Assembly: GCA_964423865.1 (NCBI GenBank)
Contig: CAYRGN010000016.1
Location: forward strand, 5,405 to 69,404
Origin: Leadbetterella sp964423865
GTDB lineage: Bacteria; Bacteroidota; Bacteroidia; Cytophagales; Spirosomataceae
Reading direction: 5' to 3'
Length of the DNA: 64,000 nucleotides
This document shows, in pieces, positions 8,467 through 17,800 of the stretch. Below the pieces are notes generated by a model. The model saw only the letters and a program-made list of their open reading frames with translations. It was not told the origin of the DNA and searched no databases. Numbering within the stretch: the first letter of the stretch is position 1; every line of letters begins with the position of its first letter. The translations under genes were made by a program, and so were the position numbers.

Positions 8467-8964
8467 TCATTTTTTTAAAGTTAACAATACTTCGTCTAAT
8501 TGTTGCAATCCTGTAGTAAAGCCTTGTTTGAAACCCATTTCAATCATCTTCTCCATCCTCTCCCTTGATTCATTGTAAATGGAGATATGAACGGTTGTAA
8601 TTCCGTTTACCTCACTGAAATCCAAATTCCAATCTGAACCGGGCAATTGCCGGTTTTCATCTTGGTCTGCAAAAACGCTTAAAAATTTAAAGTTGGTTTT
8701 CGGGTTGATGGAAGTATACTCTTGTATTTGCCAAGCGGCCTCTACGCCATCGGCACTTGCCATCGCGTAAAATCTGCACCCTCCCACTTTGAAATCCATA
8801 TATTTGGTTTTGGATTGAAACGGCTTCGGCGCCCACCACTGATCCAGAATTTCAGGATTGGTCCACGCTTCCCAAACTAAGTCACGGTCTGCATTAAATT
8901 CTCGTTGGATGTTTACCGTATTGTTTTCTTTGTCGACTGTAAAGTCAAATACTAAATTACTCAT
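8467..8964 (-). CDS. SRPBCC (AHSA1-like) domain protein
   Basis: This 165-residue protein belongs to the START/Bet v1-like SRPBCC superfamily, AHSA1 branch. Key strings are NIQREFNADRDLVWEAWTNPE, WWAPKPF and FKVGGCRFYAM in the N-terminal half, and the amphipathic C-terminal helix ending QLDEVLLTLKK. Such proteins bind hydrophobic ligands and are commonly paired with ArsR-type regulators. Here the ArsR gene lies directly upstream and overlaps by 8 bp (ATGAGTAA). The ligand is unknown. Confidence 0.88.
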   Translation of the reverse strand: MSNLVFDFTVDKENNTVNIQREFNADRDLVWEAWTNPEILDQWWAPKPFQSKTKYMDFKVGGCRFYAMASADGVEAAWQIQEYTSINPKTNFKFLSVFADQDENRQLPGSDWNLDFSEVNGITTVHISIYNESRERMEKMIEMGFKQGFTTGLQQLDEVLLTLKK

Positions 8965-9286
8965 TTTTTTTGTTCTTTAAGGTGAATAATACTTCGTCAA
9001 GCTGATTAAAGCGGTCTTCCCAAATTTGCCGGAAAAAATTCAGCCACTTGTCAAATTCTTTCATTTTGTGTATTTCAAGTTGGTAGAAAATTTCTCTGCC
9101 TTGCTGTTTTTGTGAGATCAATTCGCACTCAGCTAAAATTTGCAAGTGTTTGGAAACGGCTTGCCGGCTGGTGTCAAAATGTTCGGCAATGGCGTTGGGC
9201 GTCATGGCCTGCAACGCGATAAGGGCAATAATGGCACGTCGTGTCGGATCAGCTACTGCCTGAAAAATGTCTCGTCTGATTTTCAT
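8957..9286 (-). CDS. ArsR-family winged-helix transcriptional regulator
   Basis: With the start at ATG 9286 (MKIRRDIFQAVADPTRR) the product is 109 residues, normal for the family. The DPTRRAIIALI helix and the recognition helix TSRQAVSKHLQILAECELI are typical. The metal-binding CxC of ArsR/SmtB sensors is absent, as in the subgroup linked to SRPBCC partners, so it probably senses something other than metal. It is the first gene of a two-gene unit with the SRPBCC gene and probably represses that unit. The C-terminus QLDEVLFTLKN closely resembles the C-terminus of its partner. Confidence 0.88.
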   Translation of the reverse strand: MKIRRDIFQAVADPTRRAIIALIALQAMTPNAIAEHFDTSRQAVSKHLQILAECELISQKQQGREIFYQLEIHKMKEFDKWLNFFRQIWEDRFNQLDEVLFTLKNKKNE

Positions 9287-9473
9287 ATTGCAAATATATG
9301 GTTGCAAATATAATCGCAACTACTTGTTTGCGCAAGACTTTTTTAAAAATTTTACCTGCCGGACACAAAATTTCATGGATAGTACATCACCATAAAAGGA
9401 AAATGAGAATGAAATCGCTTCGCCAATTTTATTGAACTTGTCGGCGGATATTTTTATTTAAGGGGTTTTTAAC

Positions 9474-9481
9474 TACTTTTG
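9474..9481 (+). promoter_or_regulatory. Candidate -7 box for the ankyrin gene
   Basis: TACTTTTG fits TAnnTTTG and lies 49 bp upstream of the ankyrin start. A clear -33 element is not visible. Confidence 0.4.
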
Positions 9482-9530
9482 CGCATTGTTTAGAATTAAT
9501 TTAAATAAAATTAACTAATCGCTTTACTTT

Positions 9531-11069
9531 ATGCGTCACGTATTCCTCACCTTATTCTTATTTTCAGCCCTTTACAGTACAGGGCAAGAGGGTAATCCCC
9601 TGATGAATGCCGCTTTCTGGAAAAACAACCCCGATCTGGCGACGGTAAAAGCCGAAATTGCCAAAGGCAATAGTCCTTCACAGCAAAACGCCGGCTCCTG
9701 GGACCCCGTTACGACGGCCATGTTCGCCAATGCACCTCTTGATATCCTCCAGTTCATGATTGAGCAGGAAGGAAACGGGGTTACCAAGAAAACTCACCAC
9801 AGTCGTTCCTATCTCCATTGGGCGGCCTCCTCAGGTAAACTGGACCTGGTGAATTACCTTATAGCCCAAGGAGCAGATGTGCATTATCCGGACAGCTACG
9901 GAACACCTATCGCCGCGTATGCCGCTGCGGGTGGAAACAAAAATACGGAGGTATACGATGCCCTCTTCAAAGCGGGAGTTGACCCTCAACAACGGTATGA
10001 AAACGGAGGTACCCTGCTGATGCTGGGCGTGGCTTCTGACCCCGAGTTGACGCTAACCGAATATTTCCTTTCCAAAGGCCTTTCATTAAACGATAAAGAC
10101 GATAACGGGGCTACGGTAACCGATTACGCGGCCCGTTCCGGAAACCGGGAGCTGGTGGAAAAACTGATCCAAAAAGGTATAGCTCCTACCGGAAATGCTT
10201 TGTTTTTTGCGGCTATGGGTTCAAGGGCCGCCGCCCCGGGTGTAGAAACCTATAAATATTGGGTGGAGACCCAAAAACTGGATCCTAAAATCACGCATAA
10301 AGACGGGGGAAATATCCTGCATCAGATTGTTCGCCGTCCGGATACGGAAGTGCTTCACTATTTCCTGGCCAAGGGGGTAAATCCTAACCAAGCGGACAAC
10401 GATGGCAATACGCCCCTCATACTGGCGGCCTCTGGTCGTGACGCCAAATATATAGGTGACTTATTGGCCAAAGTAAAGAATATTAATGCCTTGAATGACA
10501 AGGGTCAATCGGCACTGACGCGGGCGGTGGCGGCGAGTTCGGCGGAGGTAGTGGCTCTCCTTCTCCAGAGCGGAGCCGACAGCAAAGTAACAGACACCGA
10601 CGGCCACAACCTGGCGTATTACTGGTTCGAATCTTTCCGTGACCGCCCGCAAGGACCTCCTCAGGGTGGTCCTCAGGGACAAAGACCGCAGGGTCCCGGC
10701 GCTCCACAAACTGCGCCTGTAGATGACTTCCATCAAAAACTGGAAATCCTGAAAAGCAACGGAGTGAACGTTTCTGCGCCACAGAAAGACGGAAGTACGC
10801 TGTTTCACCAGGCGGTAGCCCGGGAGAACCTGAACCTGATCCGTAAAGCGGCCGAACTGGGCGCGGATATCAATGCCCAGGACAAAGACGGAGTTACGGC
10901 CTTACACAAAGCGGCCCTAATTGCCAAAGACGACCGCATCCTGAAAACCCTGATTTCTTTGGGCGCCCAAAAAGGATTGAAAACCGAGTTTGAGGAAACC
11001 GCCTATGATCTCGCATCGGAAAATGATTTCCTGAAAACCAACAAAGTAGCTATCGATTTTCTGAAGTAG
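9531..11069 (+). CDS. Secreted ankyrin-repeat protein
   Basis: The 512-residue protein begins with a signal peptide (MRHVFLTLFLFSALYSTGQ) and then carries about ten ankyrin repeats (for example SYLHWAASSGKLDLVNYLI, DGNTPLILAASGRDAKYIG, DGVTALHKAALIAKDD). A glycine/proline/glutamine-rich insert (PQGPPQGGPQGQRPQGPG) lies at about 370-390. Ankyrin repeats mediate protein contacts; no catalytic domain is visible. It should act in the periplasm. It precedes the DUF2271-PepSY-ApbE genes on the same strand with a 76-bp gap, so it may be a scaffold or regulator of that redox system. Confidence 0.85.
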   Translation: MRHVFLTLFLFSALYSTGQEGNPLMNAAFWKNNPDLATVKAEIAKGNSPSQQNAGSWDPVTTAMFANAPLDILQFMIEQEGNGVTKKTHHSRSYLHWAASSGKLDLVNYLIAQGADVHYPDSYGTPIAAYAAAGGNKNTEVYDALFKAGVDPQQRYENGGTLLMLGVASDPELTLTEYFLSKGLSLNDKDDNGATVTDYAARSGNRELVEKLIQKGIAPTGNALFFAAMGSRAAAPGVETYKYWVETQKLDPKITHKDGGNILHQIVRRPDTEVLHYFLAKGVNPNQADNDGNTPLILAASGRDAKYIGDLLAKVKNINALNDKGQSALTRAVAASSAEVVALLLQSGADSKVTDTDGHNLAYYWFESFRDRPQGPPQGGPQGQRPQGPGAPQTAPVDDFHQKLEILKSNGVNVSAPQKDGSTLFHQAVARENLNLIRKAAELGADINAQDKDGVTALHKAALIAKDDRILKTLISLGAQKGLKTEFEETAYDLASENDFLKTNKVAIDFLK

Positions 11070-11092
11070 ATGTTAGATATTAGATGTTAGAT
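11067..11092. repeat. Two 14-nt direct repeats after the ankyrin gene
   Basis: TAGATGTTAGATAT is followed at once by TAGATGTTAGATGC. The first copy includes the ankyrin stop codon. Short TTAGAT repeats are scattered in Bacteroidota intergenic regions; no function is evident. Confidence 0.5.
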
Positions 11093-11145
11093 GCGGTTGT
11101 TGTTGTGGTTAGCGTCTGATTTCCAACCGCTGAATTTTATACCCA

Positions 11146-11628
11146 ATGAAAAGAAAAATATTCCTCGTTATTACTTGTTTGATAGTCTTGTTTTCTCTGC
11201 CTGCGGCCGCTCAAAACTCAAAATACAAATGCATGGTGCAAATGGTGAGTTACAAAGGAGAAGCCGCATACGTGGTGATTTCCCTGATCAACCCGCAAGG
11301 AGGGTACGAAAAGACCCTCTCGGTGTTGGGTCCTGACAAGAAGTGGTACAACACCCTGAAAGAGTGGGATAAGTTTGAAACCAAAGCCAAAAGCAAACTG
11401 AGCGCCATCACCGGAGCGTCTGTGAACGGCGGAGATCGGGCGATGCGGACCATCGAAATTGATGACTCCAAATTAAACAAAGGATATAAATTACGGTTTG
11501 AGTCGGCGGTAGAAGAGCAGAAATATCATGTAAAGGATGTGGAAATAGCCGTTACCCCCGAGGCGCTCGCGGAGCGGGTAGAAGGTAGCGGGTATATCCG
11601 TTTTGTGAAGTTAAGTAAAGTTCAATGA
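11146..11628 (+). CDS. Periplasmic DUF2271 protein, candidate flavinylated electron carrier
   Basis: This 160-residue protein has a signal peptide (cleavage near AAAQ, residue 23) and a single DUF2271 domain with the conserved NPQGGYEKTL, WW/KWYNTL and YIRFVKLSK features. A TGAS string (Thr89-Ser92) lies in the middle of the domain. ApbE enzymes attach FMN to the Thr or Ser of motifs of the (S/T)GA(T/S) kind, and an apbE gene is three places downstream, so Thr89 is a reasonable target; that is inference. The stop overlaps the PepSY gene start by 4 bp (ATGA), showing coupling. Confidence 0.85.
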   Translation: MKRKIFLVITCLIVLFSLPAAAQNSKYKCMVQMVSYKGEAAYVVISLINPQGGYEKTLSVLGPDKKWYNTLKEWDKFETKAKSKLSAITGASVNGGDRAMRTIEIDDSKLNKGYKLRFESAVEEQKYHVKDVEIAVTPEALAERVEGSGYIRFVKLSKVQ

Positions 11629-13799
11629 CCGTATCGCTCTGGAGGTGGGCGCACCTGGCGCTCGCCCTGGTATCTTCCGTATTCTTACTGATACTTTCGG
11701 TTACAGGGGTGATCCTCGCCGTAGGGGCTGTCAGCGAAAAAACCCAAAGTTATAAGGTCGATAATTTCGATACACTGCACCTCTCTCAGACACTCCCGGT
11801 GCTGGGAGAGGTGTATCCTGAAATAAGTACACTTACGGTAGACCATAACGGGTTTGTATCTATTGAAGCAACCGATTCGGAGGGAAACCCCTTACATGTG
11901 TATATTGATCCGAATACGGGGGATATCCTGGGGAAAGTAAAGCCTCAAAGTGATTTCATCCAATGGAATATTGCCCTCCACCGGTCGCTTTTCCTGAAAG
12001 AAACCGGCCGGATCATCGTGGGTTTGGTTTCTTTTCTTCTCCTGCTCATCACCCTAACGGGCATCCTGTTAATTATAAAACGTCAGCAGGGTCTTCGTCA
12101 TTTCTTTTCCCGCATAAACAAAGACTTCTTTTCCGTATATTTTCACGTAGTAAGTGGCCGGATTTTCCTGATACCCGTACTTTTAATCGCACTCACCGGC
12201 ACCTACCTTTTTATGGTAAGGCTGGGCCTGACCAAAGGAAACGAAGAAAATATCCTGCATGAAATGGCGGAAGACGCCCGTCCGAAAGCCCTGGCAGATT
12301 TCCCTGTTTTCCAGGAAACCCTTCTCCACAAGATAGAAAAAATTGAATTTCCTTTTATTCCCGATGATCCGGACGAATATTTTATCCTCAAATTGAGAGA
12401 TCGGGAAATCATGATTAACCAGGTAAACGGTGCGGTAATAGAAGAAACCCTCTACCCTTACAGTCTGGTTTGGGAAAAACTCAGTCTTGATCTCCATACG
12501 GGTCGTACAAGTGGTGTTTTGGCCATTGTACTGGGTTTTGCTTCCCTCAATATCCTGTTCTTTATGTATACGGGCTTTGCTATTTCGCTCCGGAGAAAGC
12601 CGTCCCGAATTCGGAATCCTTATACCGCTTCCACCGCAGAATATATTCTACTGGCAGGCTCCGAAAACGGCAGTACCCTGGGTTTTGCGCAAAAAATTCA
12701 TGAACAACTGCTTGCTCTGGGTTATACATCCTTTTTCGCGGAAATGAACCGCTTTACCCATTATCCCGAAGCCAGGCACCTGATCATATTCACCTCTACG
12801 TATGGATTGGGTACCGCCCCGGCCAACGCAAGCGCTTTTGAACGGCTGATAACAGACTACTCTCCCGTAAAACCCCTTCACTACTCGGTGGTGGGATTTG
12901 GCTCCCGGGCCTATCCTGATTTTTGTGCCTACGCCCGTTTAATTGACCAAAAACTTAGCCAGATGGCTCATCGCTACGTGGATCTGCATACGGTAAACGA
13001 CCGCTCAACGGAGGAGTTTACAGAATGGGTACGTGCATGGAGTGAGAAGTCTGGATGCGATCTGGGCACTACACCGGCCTTGTACGCCACCAAAATTATG
13101 GGGTTAAAGAAGTTCAAAGTGGTGGAAAAAACGCAGGTCACGGAAGACAATGCCACATTCAGGGTTACATTGAAACCTCTCACCGGACAAACCTTCCGTT
13201 CGGGGGATCTGCTGGCGGTATACCCGGCCAACGACGGTCGCGAACGCCTGTATTCCATTGGAAAAACCCAAGGAAATATCCAATTGATGGTGAAGCTACA
13301 TTGCGGAGGGCTGGGTTCTGAGTTTCTCTATCGCCTGGAAGAGGGAAGCCGAATTTCCGCCCGTCTGGTGACGAACAAAAACTTTCATTTCCCGGCTAAA
13401 GCAGCCGCTGTGGTGATGATTGCCAACGGCACGGGTATCGCCCCTTTCCTGGGAATGATTACGGAAAATAAGAAAAAGCGCCCGCTTTACCTTTACGCCG
13501 GTTTCCGGCATCAGAATGTTCTTTCTACACAATACAGGGATTTTGCAGAAGCGCAGATTACAAGCGGATATTTACGGGATGCTCATTTCGCTTTTTCACG
13601 CGAGGAAAATCCACAATACGTGATGGATCTGATCCGGAGAGATACGAATTTCTTTTCGGAACATCTGAGCCGCGGCGGGGTGATCATGATTTGCGGATCA
13701 CTGGCTATGCAACAGGATGTGGAAGAGGTACTCCGGAATATCGGCACAAAACAAGGTATAAATTATGTAAAAGAACAGATTTTAACGGATTGTTACTGA
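11625..13799 (+). CDS. PepSY-domain membrane flavoreductase (PepSY-flavodoxin-FNR fusion)
   Basis: The 724-residue protein combines several parts: an N-terminal membrane helix, a periplasmic PepSY region (about 40-120), further transmembrane helices (around 125-150, 180-205 and 300-325), a flavodoxin-like domain (about 340-470, TSTYGLGTAPANA) and a ferredoxin-reductase-like FAD/NAD(P)H domain (about 490-724) with RLYSIGK and MIANGTGIAPFLGMI. It should carry electrons from cytoplasmic NAD(P)H across the inner membrane to a periplasmic acceptor, probably the DUF2271 protein encoded just upstream. Homologues are often annotated as sulfite reductase flavoprotein subunits, but sulfite reduction is not supported here. 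Confidence 0.9.
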   Translation: MTVSLWRWAHLALALVSSVFLLILSVTGVILAVGAVSEKTQSYKVDNFDTLHLSQTLPVLGEVYPEISTLTVDHNGFVSIEATDSEGNPLHVYIDPNTGDILGKVKPQSDFIQWNIALHRSLFLKETGRIIVGLVSFLLLLITLTGILLIIKRQQGLRHFFSRINKDFFSVYFHVVSGRIFLIPVLLIALTGTYLFMVRLGLTKGNEENILHEMAEDARPKALADFPVFQETLLHKIEKIEFPFIPDDPDEYFILKLRDREIMINQVNGAVIEETLYPYSLVWEKLSLDLHTGRTSGVLAIVLGFASLNILFFMYTGFAISLRRKPSRIRNPYTASTAEYILLAGSENGSTLGFAQKIHEQLLALGYTSFFAEMNRFTHYPEARHLIIFTSTYGLGTAPANASAFERLITDYSPVKPLHYSVVGFGSRAYPDFCAYARLIDQKLSQMAHRYVDLHTVNDRSTEEFTEWVRAWSEKSGCDLGTTPALYATKIMGLKKFKVVEKTQVTEDNATFRVTLKPLTGQTFRSGDLLAVYPANDGRERLYSIGKTQGNIQLMVKLHCGGLGSEFLYRLEEGSRISARLVTNKNFHFPAKAAAVVMIANGTGIAPFLGMITENKKKRPLYLYAGFRHQNVLSTQYRDFAEAQITSGYLRDAHFAFSREENPQYVMDLIRRDTNFFSEHLSRGGVIMICGSLAMQQDVEEVLRNIGTKQGINYVKEQILTDCY

Positions 13800-13868
13800 C
13801 CTTTGTATCCGGAAACAAAATGTGGCTTTGGAGTTTAACAGATTCCGGCTTATCCAACTCATCACCTT

Positions 13869-14825
13869 ATGCGGATTTTTATATCTATACTTTTTCTTCT
13901 CCTACCGGGCGGAACGATTCTGGGCCAAACAATTTTTAAGAAACAAACCGTTCTTATGGGTTCTGTCTTTGAATTTACCCTGGTAGAAAAAGATTCGGCT
14001 ACTGCACACCTGCATTTTCAGGAGGTGATTCGGGAAATGGACCGTATTGAAAACCTGATTTCAGAGTGGCGCCCGCATACCCAGATCTCTGAGGTGAACC
14101 GTAACGCGGGCATTCGCCCGGTGAAAGTAGACCGGGAAGTGTGGGAACTGACCCGTCGCGCCCTTGCATACTCCGAACAATCGGGAGGCGCCTTTGATAT
14201 CAGCATTGCCGCTCTTGATAAAGTCTGGCGCTTTGACGGCAGCATGACCGGGATGCCCTCACAGGAAGCCATCCGGAAGTCGGTAGAAAGGGTCGGTTAC
14301 CGCCATATCGTCCTTGACAGTGCTTCCTCCACCATTTTTCTCAAAAAAAAGGGCATGAAGATCGGATTCGGCTCTATCGGAAAAGGTTATGCCGCCGACA
14401 GAGGTCGCGCCTTAATGCAGACCCTTGGCGTTACAGGAGGAATCATTAACGCCTCCGGCGACTTGTCGGCCTGGGGAGAACCGCGTAAGGGGAAATCCTG
14501 GAAAATTGGCATTTCTCATCCTTTTAAGTCGTCTAAGATTCTGAAAGTGCTCCAAATTAAGGAAGGCTCGGTAGCCACATCCGGAACCTATGAAAAATAT
14601 GCTGAAATCGACGGAAAACGCTATTCCCATATTATCAACCCTACCACCGGTTACCCTTCCACAGGCCTCACCAGTGTAACCGTTATGGGTCCTACTGCTG
14701 AATTTGCCAACGCCCTCAGTACCTCTGTAATGGTCATGGGGGTTAAAGAGGGAAAAAAATTGCTAAAACGCTTTCCTGAATACCGATATATCCTGGTTAA
14801 AGACACCGGAAAGGTCATCAAATAG
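13869..14825 (+). CDS. apbE: FAD:protein FMN transferase (ApbE)
   Basis: This 318-residue exported protein transfers FMN from FAD to a Thr/Ser of target proteins. The signal peptide ends near ILGQ. Diagnostic strings are MGSVFEFTL, SEVNRNAG, GFGSIGKGYAADRG, INASGDLSAWG, VATSGTYEKY and HIINPTTGYPS. The last two include the Mg/FAD-binding residues. It closes the redox cluster 69 bp after the PepSY reductase. The likely local substrate is the DUF2271 protein. Confidence 0.95.
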   Translation: MRIFISILFLLLPGGTILGQTIFKKQTVLMGSVFEFTLVEKDSATAHLHFQEVIREMDRIENLISEWRPHTQISEVNRNAGIRPVKVDREVWELTRRALAYSEQSGGAFDISIAALDKVWRFDGSMTGMPSQEAIRKSVERVGYRHIVLDSASSTIFLKKKGMKIGFGSIGKGYAADRGRALMQTLGVTGGIINASGDLSAWGEPRKGKSWKIGISHPFKSSKILKVLQIKEGSVATSGTYEKYAEIDGKRYSHIINPTTGYPSTGLTSVTVMGPTAEFANALSTSVMVMGVKEGKKLLKRFPEYRYILVKDTGKVIK

Positions 14826-14835
14826 TAAAGTATTC

Positions 14836-17800
14836 CTACCCCCGCACCCGATACTGCCCCGGCGTAACCCCGTAAAACTTCTTAAACTGCTTGATAAAGT
14901 AAGAAGGGTCATTAAACCCTACAGAAAACGCGATATTACTGACCGCCTCATCCTTATTCTCCTTTAAAAAGACCAGGCTTCGCCGCAGCCGGATCTCCGT
15001 AACAAAATCATTGGGCGTTTGCCCCGTGATTTCCTTTATCTTGGTAAAAAGCGAGCTCCGGCTGATGTTCAGCTCGCTGGCAAACTGATCAATGCTGAAT
15101 TCGGGGTTGTCGAGGTGCTTTAAAACCACCCGGGTAGCATCGTGTATGATCTGCTGGTGCTGCTTATTGCTGGAATATACCTTGTCAGACACCGGCGCCA
15201 GCACATCCTTAAGCAGGATCCGGTTGTTGATCAGGCTGTTGCACCGGATGATCAGCTCCCGCGACTCAAAGGGTTTTGTGATATAATCATCGGCGCCGAT
15301 CTGCAAGCCCTCCAGCTTCTTTTCAGGCGCCACCGCGGCCGTCAGCAGCACCACCGGGATGTTTCGCGTAGCCAGATCAGACTTGATCTTCTTGCAGATC
15401 TCCATTCCTGAAATATTGGGAAGCATAATATCGAGCAGCACGAGGTCAGGCATCACCTCCTTCACCTTCTTCATCACCTCATTGCCATCTGAAGCCGTAA
15501 CCACATTATACATCGGCAGAAAGAGCTCCACCAGAATATTCTTCAGCTCGGTATTATCTTCTACGATCATTATCGTGTTCTTTTTCTCCTGCCCGGCCGG
15601 CACACTGACCTCCCCTTCGGGCCGGATATCCTGCACGGTATTTTCAGGAAAATCCTCTGCGCTAAAATGATCTTCTCCTAATGGCAGAGTGATCTTAAAG
15701 GCCGTCCCTTTCCCGAAGTTGCTCAGCACACTGATGGTGCCGTGGTGCTGCTCCACAATGTCTTTCACCAGGGCCAGCCCGATCCCCGTTCCGGGGTCCA
15801 GCGGCTGAATGGAAGTGTCTGTATCCTGGGCCTGGTAAAACCGGTTAAAGATTTGGGTGATACTTTCTTCCCTGATTCCCACGCCCGTGTCTTCCACTGT
15901 TATTTCCACCGAATCGGCATTCTTTTTAATGAGCATCGAAATGGAACCCGACGGCGGCGTAAACTTAAAAGCATTGGACAGCAGGTTGTAAAAGACCTTA
16001 TCCATCTGGGCCACATCAAAAAAGGCCTCTATTTTTTCTTCCGTACTCAGAAAAGACGTATTAATATTCAGCGAGTTACCGTAATCCTGAAACGATACAA
16101 AGATATGATGCAGGTACCTGACGATATCCTGCCGGGCCACCTTCAACCGCACCAGGCCCTGTTCCTGCTTCTTGAAGTCGAGGAGCTCATTGATAAGCTT
16201 CTTGAGGTTTGCGGCATTTCTCCGGATGTTCTGCAGTTTGCCCTGAACCGTCGGCGGAATACTGCCTGACGCATTCAGCAGCATATCCAACTGGGCCATG
16301 ATCAGGGTGACGGGGGTCCTGATTTCATGCGAAACGTTCATAAAGAATCGCAGCTTCGACTGGTTGACCTCTTCCGCATGCTGCGACTGGATATCGGCAT
16401 TCCGGAGCGAGTCTTTCAGCCTTACCTGGGAATAAAACAGGTAAAGTATCCCCCATAAGACCAGCGCATAGAAAACCCACGCATACCAGGCCTTGTAAAA
16501 CCGCGGCTTGATGATCAGGGTAAGACCGGCAGCCGCCATTTCAGCCCCCGTGGCCGAATAGATGCTCCGTATTTTCAGGTGGTAAGTGCCCGGGCCAAGG
16601 TTAGTATAGGTGATGTTATTGAAAGACTGGGCTTCGATCCATTTATCATCAAAACCCTCCAGCTTATACTGGATCTCCGATTTTAAGGCCCTGATATAAT
16701 TGGTAATGGCAAAATCAATAGAAACCACGGAGTGGCCTTCACTCAGAACCAGGGTATCTGTGGTGGTGATGGAACTTTTCAGGATGCCGTCTTTGTCGCC
16801 CGGCTTAACGGGTTTGTTGTTTACGTTAAGCGAGGTCAAAAGGATCTGGTAGGGCTTAGGGTGGTATAGAAGATCTTTTTCGGAAATGATCATCATGCCG
16901 GAAAGGCTGCTCAGGATGATCTCCCCCTTTTTACTTACATACAGGCTCTTTTCATTTAAGGCTTCGAAAGGAAAAAACTGGTGGTTCCGGTAATTGTAAA
17001 AGGCTCCCTTGGAGGATTCGAACCGGGAGAGGCCGCTGTTTGTACTGATCAGGATATACCCGGTGGCAGACTCCTCGATGTCGAGGATATAATTATCGGC
17101 CAGCTCGGAGTTACCCGTATGAAAATTAGCCAGCACCCCGCTTTTCCTGTCCCACCGGAACAGCCCCTTACCGGCACTTCCGATCCAGACATTCCCTTCG
17201 CTGTCTTCAAAAAAAACAGCCGAACTGACACCCCGGTCGCCCGGCATCGGCAGCAGCTTCTTATTCTTCAGGTCATACCTGCCGGCAACACTCCTTACAG
17301 AAAACCAGAGAATGCCCTCCCGGTCGATCATCATGTCCCATACCTGGCCCCGCCCCAGCTCATTACCCGGCTCCAGTAAGGGCCTGAGCTCTCCTGATTT
17401 CGGATTATAGAGCTGTATACCGTCGTGTGTGCCCAGGAGCAGCACATCGCCATACTTCTTTATCAGTCGTACATACTTATCGATATTCCGGTTTCCGGAG
17501 TTCAGCGGCACCCTTTCGATCCGGTTGGTTTGCAGGTCGAGCCGGTCTAATCCTCCCAGGTGCGACCCTATCCATAGCGTATGGTTCTCCTCATCCAGCA
17601 AAAGGTCTTTCAGGGTATTGGAGGAGAGTGTATTCGGGTTCCGGGGTTCGCTCCTGAAATACCGGAAGGTATTCCTGGAAACATCATAATAATTAAGCCC
17701 GCCATAATCCGAGCAAATCCAGAGGTTGCCCCGGCTGTCTTCCGCCACTTTGCCAATGATGGGGCTGTTTGGCCCGGCATCGGTGCCTGTAGGCCGGTAA

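Noticed and set aside
11625..13799. Annotation of the PepSY reductase as a sulfite reductase flavoprotein subunit
   Set aside because: There is no hemoprotein subunit gene nearby and the PepSY membrane part is not present in sulfite reductases.
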